Shown one piece after another: positions 11,101 to 24,420 of a stretch of DNA of 64,000 bases. A model generated the notes under the pieces. The model was not told the origin of the DNA and did not search any database. It worked only from the letters and a program-made list of their open reading frames with translations. The stretch is from Epiperipatus broadwayi (lineage: Eukaryota > Onychophora > Udeonychophora > Euonychophora > Peripatidae). A program made the position numbers and the translations under genes. The stretch covers positions 496,001 through 560,000 of the forward strand of contig JAQFVV010006541.1 in assembly GCA_028023455.1 (NCBI GenBank), in the 5' to 3' direction. The stretch's first letter is position 1. Each line of letters starts with the position of its first letter.

Positions 11101-11743
11101 TTAAGCCAGTGAACATCACATGATCACCATTTCTTATGTTTTCTCTTAACTGTTATTAAAACAGGCAAAACTCCCTATACACAAGCAAGAAAGAAGTCTG
11201 TGGATATTGGATGAGTAGGCACTAGATGGAGATTTTATGCATTAGCCTTCTGGCATCCATTGATTACTCTGGCTTGCACTGAGTGGAAATACTGTATGGA
11301 GAATTTTACCTATTTTAATAACAGTTATATGCAAGCATAAGAAATGGTGATCATGTGATGTTTATTGGCTTAAAACCAATCCTGCCTAATAGGATAGTGG
11401 TGGCTATGGTTATCAAAGAACCAAAGATACCAAAATGTATAGGTAGCTGAAATGAGTTCAGACTTGTGTGACTATATAAGCTAATGAGCTTGTTAAAAAT
11501 ATTGTTTTCAATTTAACACTTATAGGTTTGTAGTTAAGGAGAGATAAAAGGTGACAGCTGGAGGGTTGCACTAGATCCTAAGATATAGGTGCAGTGCTCT
11601 CAGATCCAAGGCTCCTCACTGACGAAGGCCACAAGCCAGAAACTAGTCAGGGGATATTTGATGAGTAGGTATTAGATGGGGATTTTATGCCCAAGCCTTC
11701 TGGCATTTCATTGATTACTCTGGCTTGCACTGAGTGGCAATAC
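11101..11743 (+). repeat. Family A hammerhead repeat, foldback copy
   Basis: Begins TTAAGCCAGTGAACATCAC. The 11101-11375 part is itself a foldback: ATCACATGATCACCATTTC at the left, its complement near 11348-11380. It continues through the CCTAATAGGATAGTGGTGG segment and the hammerhead to GGCAATAC. It reads in ribozyme-sense orientation on the plus strand. No clear TSD found. Confidence 0.8.
11604..11662 (+). ncRNA. Type I hammerhead ribozyme, family A
   Basis: Core CTGACGA at 11619-11625, stem II GGC/GCC with loop CACAA, GAAA at 11639-11642, minimal stem III C-TA-G, cleavage triplet GTC at 11646-11648. Stem I pairs GGGGA with TCCTC. The first stem I position is A opposite A, a mismatch that copies at 61.3 and 62.3 kb do not have. 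The distal half TTTGAT against ATCCAA carries one change. Confidence 0.7.
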
Positions 11744-11892
11744 ATTTTGACATTACTTGCAAGATTACTTTGAAAATATTTTTAGAATAACTAAAACAAT
11801 TTTTTTTGTGAAACTGTTTAAGATTTGTGACTAATTTTACACAATAATTGTGTAATAATTATTAAAAATCAAAAATAGAAGGTAATAATGTC

Positions 11893-12807
11893 TAGTGCAA
11901 AGGTGAGCAACTTTTTTCATCAGCAGGCCAAATAAAATTTTTGTATCATAATGCAGGCTGGAATAGATTGAACGATTTAGCAAAAAATAATAGAAGCTAA
12001 AAAATGTTATATTACTTGAATTACCAAATTATCAATATGTTTTTTAAAAAAAGTAAATACAATATTTAATGGTTTAAATATGAATTGATTATAGATAGTT
12101 TATATTTTATGAAATATTTTGCTGAAAAATACTTTTTTAGATTATATTCTTTAAAAATAAAAATAGTTTATTTACAAATCACACAAACAGCTTTATCATC
12201 CATATTTGCAAATAAATATCTGAATGTCCAATTATCATTGAAAATAGGATATTCAGCACCAATTATTCTTATTTTTAATTGGTTCATTTTATAGGCCATA
12301 TAAATTATTTTAAATTAAAAATTATAATAATTAGAAAACACATAAACTTACTTATAAAATATCATGCATGTATATTATTTTTTTCAATAAGAGGTTAAAC
12401 CCAAAGGAACTTCATTTGATTGATGTGACAATAATAATAAGGAAATAATACTCTGACCCAGCTAGAAGTATTCTTTAAAACATGAAATTAATGTTATTTT
12501 CAATGTGATTTCTTTCATATTTTTATATTTTGTAATATAAAATGGGTATTTTAAAGGTTATAATTAAATTTACACAAGTTATGAGAAATTTTTAATTTTT
12601 ATAATTAGAATTATATATTTCTCATGGCATTAGGATAAAATTAATGTTATATGAATGTGTGAGTGATAGACCTAGAAATTGTGTTTTACAGTGAGTGTAG
12701 TCATATATATATTTTCTATATTTAGGCATTTATATGGTGAGCCTGATTCAATATTATCATGGACCAGATATGTTCCACAGGCCAGCAAGTTGCCCACCTC
12801 CGACCTA
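11893..12807 (-). mobile_element. Degraded hAT DNA transposon (TIRs and BED-finger relic)
   Basis: Imperfect terminal inverted repeats: TAGTGCAAAGGTGAGCAAC at 11893 and, inverted, TAGGTCGGAGGTGGGCAAC ending at 12807. Between them the minus strand encodes a zinc-finger BED-like start of a hAT transposase (12070-12297): FNDNWTFRYLF, then CVICK, an in-frame stop, then FKEYNLKKYF. The C-x2-C pair is kept; the two expected His ligands now read Tyr. The rest of the transposase is lost or unrecognisable. No matching 8-bp TSD could be seen, so the exact ends are uncertain. Confidence 0.65.
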
Positions 12808-12961
12808 GTTCAATATTAACAAAGACATGCCTTGTAAAATTGATAATTCAGAGATTAGCATTTATTCAACTGTATTTTAAAGCCAAATATAAATTTAAAA
12901 AATCATTTTCTGAGGTTACTTTGCAGTATCTGTTGTTTTCATGTTTTAAATATTTGCAAAG

Positions 12962-13145
12962 TTTAAATATGATTTGAGAATTGTTTTTATTTGTAAATAT
13001 ACATTTCTAAGAAATCAAGTTCAATTTATTGAAATCTAATACAGAATAATAATTTAATACTAAAATTAAAATTTGAGAGATTACAAAAAAGGTTACCAGG
13101 AGAGAGCAACCAACTTGTCACAGTGCAGGTAGGTAGGTTGTAGTA
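12962..13145 (+). repeat. Family H repeat, short (GTAG) tail
   Basis: About 180 bp that recur at 20422-20612 with roughly 90% identity, including ATATGATTTGAGAATTG, CTAATACAGAATAAT and TTACCAGGAGAGAGCAA. Here the end carries only AGGTAGGTAGG; the other copy opens into a huge (TAG)n array. Confidence 0.75.
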
Positions 13146-16100
13146 TTAATGGAAATCTATGCAGTCTATGCATGCATTTTTTACACCATTGTTTTCATCT
13201 TTTTTTCAGCTTTCTATAAAGGTAAATTTTATTCTATTATAAAAATAAAAATTTTATGATAATTCTTGTGAACAAATAAATTGAATTTTTTTGTCTTTCT
13301 CTCTCTCTCTCTTTTTTTTTTTTTTTGATAGTTACTGGAAAATATTTCACCCTTAAAAATATATTGGTAAAAACTTTTACTTTTTCTGATATATATTTAG
13401 AAGACGTTATTGTGAGAACCCAATGGTAAGTATTTATTTTTCTATATTTTTTATTTTTTTTCTATATTTTTTAATTATTATTAATTTTTATATATATTTT
13501 AATTATTATTTTTTTATATATATTTCATAAAAATATACAAAAAAACTATTATTGAAACTAATATAAAAAAAAAGATTGTTGCATTTTTTAATGATATTTT
13601 TTTCTATGATACTAGAGTATTTGAATTAGATGATATCAGATAAAGATATACATGTTTTTCAAATATTATGACATGATTTAGATTTTTCTATAATCTCTTC
13701 TCTGCATTATAATAATAATAAATATATGCAAATGCTAAAGGTAAAGATTTTGACAGTATATATTGTACATAAGTGAAACTTCATTTGGTCCCAATAGCTA
13801 CCAGAATTTATATTAGTTTAACCATTTTATACAATTATCTGTTTTAAAAATAAAAACATAATGATAAAAAAAGAGAAATTAGTTCATTAATGAATAGGAT
13901 GTAATAATAAGTGGTAATGTTGTGATATTTAGTAAATTTTATATAATTATGTGCGCAAAGCAAGTAGAATATTTGTAATTAGCTTTGTTAGAGATGTAAG
14001 ATAGCATTTTTTTCAAAATAAATATTTAAGTTAGTATTTTAAATAATAATAGATGATGTTAACTATATCATAAAATAACTTTTGTTTTATTTGTTTCTGG
14101 TTTATAGTTAATAATTGAGCTAATATTATAAATAAAATACATAATGTAAAATTGACTTAAAATTAATCTTTAGTTTTCTTAAAGCAGTCAAATAATAATT
14201 TAATCTTTAATGTAAATTAGTCTTACCTTGTTAAAAGTTATTTTTAATACAATATTCTTCAATATTTTTTTTGTTTGTAGTCATTAAAAGTTATAATTAA
14301 TTAGTGGAGGTTAAGTAAGGGTCATCCCCATGTGTGTGTGTGCATACATAGAGATATAAGAAGACAGTGAATGGATAATTTAACTATATTAATTAAAAAA
14401 CAAACAAATAAATAAATTGGTTACAACAGTTAAATAAGAATAGGTTACAAAAAGACATTAATTTCATATTAGTATTTCTATTTTTATGTGATATTTTTAT
14501 AAATGTTACATAAAAACTAATTATTAACTTTTAATTTAAGATTGTTAGAACATGTGATTTTCAAACATTTAGATAAAACTGATGTTATTTATCAATCACT
14601 TGGTTTTCCAGCTGATTTTAAAAAAAATTATAGTTAAAAAAATAAGTTATGTTATTGGTTGATTAAAGGAAATTGACATAAAAATTTTGGGAGGAGATAG
14701 AAGGAATATTGATATAAGAAGGTTTTTATGATATTTTTTAGTGTGGGTCTTGTTGAAGATTTGAATCCTGAAGTTTCCTCAAATCTTTCTTCTCTAAAAC
14801 AAGTTGTAATTATTTTTAAAGTTTATTATTTTTTTTACAAAAGTATGGCAAATTATATCTTTAATTTATCCGAGACTACAATGAGTGACTGCTAAAAGGA
14901 ATAGGTAACCATTTCTTGTCATTGACTTTCAGTTAATTCTCTTAAAACTATTGTGGAAATGTTAAAAGGAAATTTTATATGAGCTATCTTCTCTTCTAAT
15001 TGCATAAATTATATCTTCCATGAAATGAATTTAAGATATAGACAATTAATATATTTATGGCTAAATGGCTTTTATTGCACTGAACTTTATAGTTTAAAAT
15101 TACTCATTTATTCATTAGATAAAAGAAATTTAAATGAAGAAAGTGTAAAAATATGTGTAGTGACTTAATTATATATTTGAAAAGCTTCAATATCCTTGTT
15201 TTAAGTTTGTTTATAGCTTGTTTCAAGTACCTATATTATATTAATTATGCCTGATATTAACTAAATGATATTCTTCATTATATTAATTATCTGCTTCTAA
15301 AATAATTTTATAAAAAATGTTTTGCACTGCCATTATTTAAGGATGAACTTTTATCTGTTAAATGTTAAGTATAGTTATAATGAACTGTTATATTTGCTTA
15401 TACCTATACATAAATTTGTGATAATTATTCCTAACTCCTTAAACAGATGGAATTCTCTACTTGTACAATGCTCCCACTCTTATGTTAAGAAGAGAGATTA
15501 TTTAAAAGAATCTTAAAATGTTGTGAGTAAATTTTTTTTTTAAAAAAGGAAAACTGCTTAAAATGCATTCTTTTATAAATAAAATAAAATAAAATAAAGC
15601 TGTATTATTGTTTAAGTAAACCCGGGATCCCATAATGATGTTATCAGCTGAAACATCTGTTTTACCTACCATTTATCACGGCCTCTTACTATTTTATTAG
15701 TATTATTAGTAATATTATTATTATGCTTATTGAAACCAAATATATCTTTAAAGGAAGAATTGCATTAACTTTAAAGAACTATTGAATATGTTTCATTTGG
15801 AAATCTTTGCCATATATAAATTAAATGTTTTGACCTGAAGCTTCACGCCATCAGATAAATAGTATTCAATAAATAATAATATACATGTATTTAACAGAAT
15901 CCAGTACAGAGGAAGCTGAAACTATGAACTAAAGTTATTGTATTTTTATTTTGTTTGTTTGTTTTTTTTTTTGGTTTTTAAAAATAAAAAAACCTGTAAA
16001 AATATTTATGCTATATTTACTTTATAAATATGCCATGTACTTTAATTTTTATAATTTTAGTTTTAATGGGTTTATTAGAATGAGTACACATTCTACCAGA

Positions 16101-16595
16101 CTCAGGTAATATTAGTACTATTATATTTAATAAGTGTTTCACAAGTTAATGTATATTTTAATAATTTTTATCTCTAGAGATTTTAATATCTCATTCTTAG
16201 CTAATTTAAATGTGTGGTATTTCACTCAGTTTTATATCAATCAGCCAAAGAGGTTTATCAGAGGGTTTTTTTCCATTCATCTGTTTTATAAATGCTACCT
16301 TAATAATAACTGCAATAATTTTTATATACACATTGAGAATTAATTTTCTCGCACTTCATTCATGGTCTTTTAAATATCCACTAGCCACTATATTTTAATA
16401 TTTAATATTTTATAAGTGTGCATTGTACCTTTTCCTAGAATTTTATATGCATTTAATTTTTAATTAATTCTTATATAGTCAGTTGACATAGTTTGCATCG
16501 TTGGTTCTGACATTGATTATGCGCACTGTATTTTAAAATTCTTGTTGATGAATTAGTCAGTTAAAGTGATGTTTATATCTTGTTATTAGTTTAGT
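13146..16595. other. AT-rich intergenic; T-rich low-complexity tracts
   Basis: No gene recognised. Contains (CT)n followed by T16 at 13298-13326, imperfect tandem T/A-rich units at 13438-13530, an (AAAAT)n run at 15578-15598 and a T-rich run at 15949-15975. Open frames at 15322-15516 and 16134-16398 show no domain features. Confidence 0.4.
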
Positions 16596-16599
16596 ATTT

Positions 16600-17120
16600 G
16601 TTAGTCTCATAGAGCAAGGCTTTGGTGATTATTATTAGTATGCCTGATGGTGTAGACAAGGTCCTCCATCCTTATTTTATTGCTTTTCCATGAGGTGATG
16701 GTATCCATTCCCAGTGAGGATTATTATATATCATATATTGTATTTTTGGTGATTCTAATCACATATTTTGAAAGTGTTTAGATCCCAAGGAAAGGATAAT
16801 ATTTTTCTGGTATGTCTTTCTTGTTCCTGATGCACTGGGACAAGGTCCAGGCATCCTTTTTTCTGCCTCAAAGATAGGTATTTTTGGAAGCCACCAAATT
16901 CTTAGGAAGTTGTTCAGCTCTGCAGAGCATATGTATATTTATTTTGGCCTATCACTCATGATGTATCAATGCTAGTTCCACCACAGCAGATGATGTTGCA
17001 TTTGTTTTAGATATGTAATGACAAGATATGTTTGTTTGAGGAACTTTGCTTCTTCAGGTGGTATTTAGCTATTTTAAATGCTTAAAGGTATATCAATGTC
17101 TGAATTATGCTGTTATGATA
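16600..17120 (-). repeat. Diverged LINE-like segment (tentative)
   Basis: Resembles 27890-28420 at low identity: shared TAGATCCCA, TTCCACCACAG, GAACTTTG and spacing. The minus-strand translation, broken by stops, vaguely resembles the end of a non-LTR RT ORF (QLPKNL, then GRKKDAW). It is a repeat by comparison; the LINE assignment is weak. Confidence 0.3.
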
Positions 17121-18258
17121 GTTTTATCATCCACAAACCAACCAACAATAATTTTTATTTATTTTAAGTATGTAAATTATGCATATGGTTATAAGTAGCA
17201 ATTCACACATACTAAGTTTAATATGTTCATCCGGAATTTTCGCCACTGGAGTTGTAAGTCTTTTAAATTTCAGTTTTAAAACATTTGGTTTAATAATTTT
17301 ATGTGAATAGAATTTTTGGAAATATGTGTATAAATGACCTCTGGTGAATGTCCCATGCATCTAATTTAATTTAAAGTTAGCTTAGATTTACTTAAATGCA
17401 TCACTAGCTATAATCTTAATAGTGTCAGTGTAACTAATGATAATTTAAAATATATGCTGTATATGCTAGTCCCAGCTTAGCATTTGCTTAGCTTATGGTA
17501 TACAATATAAACCTATTAGTGTATTATTCTGGTTGTTAAATGACACCACAGTATTATGAAATGTGTCAATTAAACTTAAGGTTATATTTGGTAAGCTCAT
17601 ACCATTGTAATTACAGTACAAAAGATTTAGAATCTTTAATTATTTAAGGAGATTATTTGGATACAATTTAATATCAAATAACCTCTGCTTACTCTAGTAT
17701 TTATTTATTGTGTTTATTAAAATAAACAGTTTAAAAAAGAGTTAAAGAGGAATACTCGGTAACTTTAGTCAAATAAAATGTTATAATTTTGTAAGTCAAA
17801 ACAAAGTTTGATGTCAAAATGTTTAAAAGATAACAGCGCTATCTTGCCAATGTTTGTTCCCGTAATTTTTTTTTGTTTGTACATATTTATTCTTTATTGT
17901 CATTAACAAATCAAATTTATTATTATTTAAAAAGTTTTGTTTCTGTTTGTTTGTTTTTTTTATATGAAATATTGTCTTGAGTTCCAAAGGTTCACAAAAA
18001 ATTTCACAAAGTATACAAAAATATATTTTTATACTGGTTTAAATTATATAAAACCATGCTAATCTTTGTGATTCTCAGATTGGATCACAATAACAGATAA
18101 TCACATAATTACAGCTACTTAATAGAATATTCATTTTAAAATTGATTTTTAAGTTATTATATCTTCTCAGACTGAAGATTATGCAATGTGAGATGAAGAA
18201 TATTAGTGATTCAGAAGAATATTTACTATGCTCTAAGAATGCACATTATCTTACATTA
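17121..18258. other. AT-rich intergenic, nothing recognised
   Basis: No feature supported. The open frame on the minus strand at 17127-17360 shows no family motif. Confidence 0.35.
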
Positions 18259-18697
18259 TCTTGTATATTTAAAATGCGCTAACACGCACAAGCACACAAA
18301 GCTAAAAACAAATAAAGCAAATATATATTATTTTAATATCTATTCATTAAATGGCTAAGCAGTTTCAAGGTTCAAGCCCTCATAATCATAGCCATATTAC
18401 AAAATATAATAAATTGACTTGGAGTGATGCAAATTTATGCAAATGAAATAAGTATGCATTCCATTTCTTGAATATTTTGTAGCAAGAGTCTTTTCTATTG
18501 ATGGCATCGCCATCTCTAGATATAAAGAAAGCGTTTTTTATCTTTCTTTTTAGATCATACGGCTATGATTATGAGGGCTTGAACCTTGAAAGCGCTTAGC
18601 CATTTAATGAATAGATATTAAAATAATATATATTTGCTTTATTTGTTTTTAGCTTTGTGTGCTTGTGCGTGTTAGTGCATTTTATATATTTTTTGAT
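18259..18697. repeat. Foldback element with ~140-bp arms (family G)
   Basis: Left arm 18259-about 18395 and right arm about 18553-18697 are near-perfect reverse complements; compare AACACGCACAAGCACACAAA with TTTGTGTGCTTGTGCGTGTT. Each arm contains GGTTCAAGCCC, a pol III B-box or T-loop-like sequence. The ~155-bp loop has no protein signal. It looks like a foldback of tRNA-derived material; the family is unknown to me. Confidence 0.75.
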
Positions 18698-20421
18698 TCA
18701 TAATTAGCCACAAAGTATAAACTATTTGCTTATTGTCTTGTATATTTTAAAAATTAAAATCCATCTACATTTAAGATCATTAATAGGTTGTCTGTGAGTA
18801 TGTGAAAAGGCATAAAAAGTACCCTTGTCTTTTTCCCAGCTCGAGTGATGTCTTGGGTAATAGGTCATAAGTAGTTTAAATTTAGATTAATTAATCAAAT
18901 CTTTAAATTGGTATTTTTTTTAATTATTATGCTATGATTGAACATAAAATAGTTATCTTATGGTCGGCCAAGATAATCACTTGTTTATTAATCCAAGCAA
19001 TAATTTATTAGGCAATTTAAACTTTTATTTTGCCCAAGAGTTTAGTTAAAAATCCCTGAGATTGCTTACTCTTGTTGCCTTGTTAGTAATAATTTAGTGA
19101 GATAGTCGTCAAACAAAGTATCATCCATTTTATTCAGAATGTATGATCTGATAGTAGGCCAACTCTAAAACTATTAAATAATGATTTAAATTGTTCATTT
19201 ATATTATTTATGTTAAATTATTAATATGCCATAATAGTTATTTGCGTTGGTATTGGATTTGGTCTCTGTCCAATTGTATATCTCTGGATCATCATTCACC
19301 CTTATTTTATTGTAACCCCACTGAGCCAAGTTGTTAGAAGTCTCTGATAGTTTAGGATCATTAGTTTATCTTTATTTAGTTTATTTTTTGTCTTTTATTC
19401 ATTTCCTCTTCATCATTTTATCTTTCTCATTTCCTTCTTCACCTTATCTTTCATGATTTCATATTTTCCATCATCTCATTCCACTTTCTTCCATTCTCAT
19501 CTTTTCCATCTTCTTCTCCAAGAGTCTAATAGTTCATCTTTCATCTCATTTCTCTCATCTTTTTATTTTATCATCATCATCTCATCTTTTCTCTTATGTT
19601 ATCATCATCACCATCTTTTTTTTATTTCATCTTTTGCCATTTCCACTTCATGTCATGTCTTCTTCTATTCCCATTTCTCTCTCTCATCTCATTTCACCTT
19701 CTTTCACATTTTTTCATAATAATCACCCCTCCCCATCACTCTCTTTATTTTTAAAAGGTTATAATATATAAATTACTAACTTATGAAACTCAAGCTTAAC
19801 TCTATAATAAATTTAGTATTTCATTAACTTTTTATTTTATTTTATTATTTTGTATATAGTGAATACTTTAGTAGTACCTTTTAATAAATTACAAACTGTA
19901 TTGAAGTTTTTTATTATAATATTCAAATTATACTAATTATTGATCAATATTAACAACTTGTTTTGTTATTAGGGATGACATATAAATTGCAAAATCTTGT
20001 ATGGAAATACATTTTGAAAAGCTACAGAGAAAAAGAAAAAGTACTAATGTCTTTATTCTATGAAGTTTTAAGTGATGGATTACCTTAGGTAAGTGTTATT
20101 ATATACTAATTTTATAGAAATTTTATGATGAATCCAACTAACCTACAAACAAAATTATAGTTTTAAGTTGTATGCATGATAATTTAGAATTTATGAAATA
20201 ATATGAAAGTAATAGAAATATTAACTTTGATTGTATTTTTAATTACTTTGAATATCAATGACTATATATTTTTCAGCTTAATTACAGTCTTTGGTGTTCT
20301 ATCTTTAAAATAATATATATTATGTCATTTTTTTAGTAATACAAATATATATTATGATAAAATATGGGGCTTAACATAATTTTTTAAATATTTAATATGG
20401 CTGCTTCATAAGTGTAAAGGA
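18698..20421. other. Intergenic with a pyrimidine-rich tract
   Basis: 19380-19735 is strongly C/T-rich on the plus strand (repeated TCATCTTT-type units), so its long open frame is low complexity rather than a gene. 19990-20420 has weak similarity to 43070-43470. Confidence 0.45.
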
Positions 20422-20608
20422 TAAATATGATTTGAGAATTGTTTTTATTTGTAAATCTACATTTCTAACAAATCCAGTTCAATTTATTGAATTCTAATAC
20501 AGAATAATGATTTAATACTAAAATTAAAATTTGAAAGATTACAAAAAATGTTACCAGGAGAGAGCAATCGACTTGTCACAGGGCAGGTAGGTAGGAAGGT
20601 AGGTAGGT

Positions 20609-20611
<3 letters not shown>
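20422..20611 (+). repeat. Family H repeat, seeding a microsatellite
   Basis: Second copy of the 12962 repeat. It ends in GGTAGGTAGGAAGGTAGG, which grades into (TAG)n, so the array starts exactly at the element's tail. Confidence 0.75.
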
Positions 20612-20698
<87 letters not shown>

Positions 20699-20830
20699 TG
20701 GTAGTGGTAGTAGTAATAGTAGTAGTAGCAGTATTAGTAGCAGTAGCAGTAGCAGCAGCAACAGCAGTAGTAGTAGTAGCAGCAACAACAACAGTAGTAG
20801 TAGTTGTAGTAGTCTCATCATTATTACCAT
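20612..20830. repeat. (TAG)n microsatellite, interrupted
   Basis: About 220 bp of TAG/CAG/AAC-type triplets, interrupted in the second half. The apparent poly-Leu frame on the other strand is a shadow of the repeat. Confidence 0.97.
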
Positions 20831-21117
20831 CATTATTGTTATTATTATTATTATAAATAATTGTATTTAGAATACTCTAATTTCAAAGAATAAGCAAGTT
20901 ATATAATAGTATTGAGAATAAATTAGAAATATATATTTTATTTATAAATAAAGGTAAATTTATAAACATAATGAAAACTATACTATAGGAAATACTAATT
21001 GCATGTCTATTATATTAATATTACATTGTTTGTCACTTTATCTTTACTGTATATATGCATATAATTATCTGTTTGTAAATGGTTAGTATATTTCAAACTC
21101 TATGGAAAATTAATTAA

Positions 21118-21380
<263 letters not shown>

Positions 21381-24329
21381 AATATAATAGGTAGACATTA
21401 GCTTGTAGAACAACTATATGTCTTCTCATGTTTATCACTATAATAACATTAATTTTATTAACAACTTGTCCATAAAGCAAAATATTGGAAAAAAATTAAC
21501 ATTAAAATATAAGAACCCTAAGATCATAACACCATAGTTCTGTAAAATAAAAACTTATATTTATTGGCAAAGAAAAAGGAAAGTAGCATTAAAAAATCAA
21601 TAAGATTTATAAGAGATGATCATTTTATTAAAATGTTGATCTGATCATGGAAGTAAGATGATGAAGAGGGAGTTGGAGGTGTAATACTATATTAGAGGGG
21701 GATAATGAAAGAAATTTTATAAGTGAAGAAATTATTATACCCTTGCTTCTTTGTGATGTGTGCTAAAAAGTTTTACAAGAGCAAGTTGAGATTTCTCTTC
21801 CTCTTAAAATGTATTTCATTATACTTTATAATGTTTAATGATTATCATTATAATTATTGTAGCTCTTTTTATTGTTAGCATAAATTTTAATAGCAAAAAA
21901 CCCTGAGCTTAGCTTGAACCTTTAATTCACTACAATTCATAATTTACATAATGATCCTCATTTATTTACTTCCATAATTCCTTGGATACAATATATATAA
22001 TTAACAATATAACAATTTATATATATAGTATTGTGAAAAGAGACCTCTCTTCACACATATACTATAGAATTAACACACACTCTCATATCAATAAAAGTTT
22101 ATAAAGCATATGTGGTCCACCTATGCTTTTAAAACATTTATTATTGGGAGAGTGCATGTCAAGTTTATGGTGCATGTGTGAAAAGTAGTTCCTTTGCACA
22201 GTATTATATATATATTCTCATTGAACTGAATATGTAAAAGAAATAACTATCAAGTGAAATATATATTTATTGTGGTATACACATATCTTCATTTGTTATT
22301 TTATATATAGTTTACAATAGGTAAATAAAGAAAACAATTCAAAGTCAAATACTTAATAAAAGTATGTTTATTTTTGTTTTTAATAAATCTGTAATAAATT
22401 AATCATTTATTTATTGAAATTAAAAAAAAATATTTTGCTAGAATATCAGGTGACAACAAAGCTTTATTTAAATTAGAAGAAAAAATCAGATGCTCACAAT
22501 TAGTGTTTAAAAATACAGAACTGTGTTTTATGTTACTATGGAGACAGAAAATGATTTAAGAAGGAATAACACATACTTTCTATCCATTAAAAAGTTTATA
22601 TTTTAACTTTACCTTATTCTATAAATAAATTATGCACTTGCAGTAAAACAATGTATTGTGGTAAAAAACATTGGAAGTAAAAAAAAAGAATTTCATCCAT
22701 TATTTAAATAAAATGATTAACAACAAAATGCTATGCTGACTGCCATTGAATTTAAGATGGCAAAATCTATTTGTATTGTAAAATTGATAAAGGAAAATAA
22801 TTGAGGAACATTTAAGGATTAAAATGTCTATGGAACATTATATATGTGTGTGATAGTATGAAGACACCAAAGGAAATGCTGCAAGATAAGAAAGTTAAAC
22901 TGAAGTTTTATACATATTAATATTAACAGATGCTTAGAGAAAAATCTTACTTATTAACAAGAATTGAAATTATAATTGTAATATTTGTGTTTATAAACTC
23001 TTTCTTGTAAATTAATATTATTAATTACAATGAAGTCTCATTTGTCATCCAATAATTTAGAAAATAAAAATCAAGTAAAGTAAAAGATCAATTAAAACAT
23101 ACATAATATTTACATAAAATAGTTTAAATTATAAATAATTTTATGAAATTATTACTTGATTTTTTTATTCCTTTTAAAGATATCATTAAATTTTTCCATA
23201 TATTTTCTTTTTCATTTGCATAAAAAAAAAATCTATAGTTAACCCTTTCTTGACTACATGCATTTATAATTTTAGTCATAAATTATATATATTAATTATA
23301 CTATAGCAAGGGTGAACTATAAATGAACTGTAAACTATGTTAAATTGATATTATGAATTGTTCTTTATTTTAACCATCACAAATAAATTAATATTTATCT
23401 TAATAAATTTATGTTGTTGTTATTAACCTAGGTATTTTGATTTACCATTGCATGAATCATTATAAAACTATTTTATCCTATCCTATCGTAAATTCTAGAT
23501 GATATCTCAATAACAAGTAAAACATTAATTAAATTTTATCTTCATTTCCAATCAAGAGCATGAATATGGACCAATTGATTTTCTTTAAAATTTATGAGTC
23601 CAATGTACATGTAGATATAAACTATTATAAAGTCACTTGTGATTACTTAATTTATTTACTCATTATATGTTAAATTGTCTGAATATAAATTTTACTCAGC
23701 ATCATAAGATTGCCCAAATATGTAATGCATTTAGTTTGAAGGCCAATTAGCACTACTTAGTTGTAATATTTTCAATACATTTGGGATTACTTAATATGAG
23801 GGCATTTACTGATAATCAGTTACTTTATGATATTAGATGTCTAGCATGATGAACAGTCTATTATTTTATATTATTATTTATAAATCTTGGTTTATTAAAA
23901 GGGGATATTCTATTTATAAGATAGTATCTAAATTTATAAGCTCTTTAAAACAATCAAGTTCAAATAATTTTTATATTTTCATTTTATTTTATTCATTACA
24001 ATAGTGTTTTTTTACATTATATAAATGTACATTCCTAGTTAATCTCTTAAATCATTATATTTGTCATTGTTAAGATCTAGACAAATCTTTATTTTATGCT
24101 AAAAAGTAATAAATTGGACTTGATTTTTAAAAAGAATTAATTTTACAAATGAAATATTCTAAAAAATCATATTTGAACTTTGTAAATATTGAAAAAATGA
24201 GTTGTAACTAGGAACAATCATTATAAAACATCAGTAATGTGAAAGTGAACAATCTTAAAGAAAAAAACATTTTTTTTTGGTTTTAATTTTTTAATGCAAA
24301 TGTACAAATATGGATTTGTGATAAATCTA
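21381..24329. other. AT-rich intergenic, no gene recognised
   Basis: No domain, tRNA or repeat family recognised. A ~60-bp imperfect inverted repeat around 22030-22200 (GTATTGTGAAAAGAGACC... and AGTAGTTCCTTTGCACAGTA) includes a ~170-bp palindromic stretch, perhaps a small foldback element. Confidence 0.35.
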
Positions 24330-24420
24330 TCAAATTCTGTCCTAGCACCTCACTGAAGAAAGCCATAGCTCAAAACTAATTTGGGAATAGGGATAATACT
24401 AGATAAAGATGATTTGAATG
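24330..24420 (+). repeat. Degenerate family A hammerhead relic
   Basis: CCTCACTGAAGAAAGCC at 24348-24364 followed by CTCAAAACTAATTTGGG and ACTAGAT aligns with the hammerhead region of family A, but the GAAA box reads AAAA. This is an old, isolated fragment with no other part of the element recognisable. Confidence 0.5.

Noticed and set aside
15618-15630. SmaI/BamHI-like CCCGGGATCC, possible vector sequence
   Set aside because: Ten bases only, no polylinker around it; chance.
19453-19719. Ser/Phe-rich 88-codon frame
   Set aside because: Lies in a pyrimidine-rich low-complexity tract.
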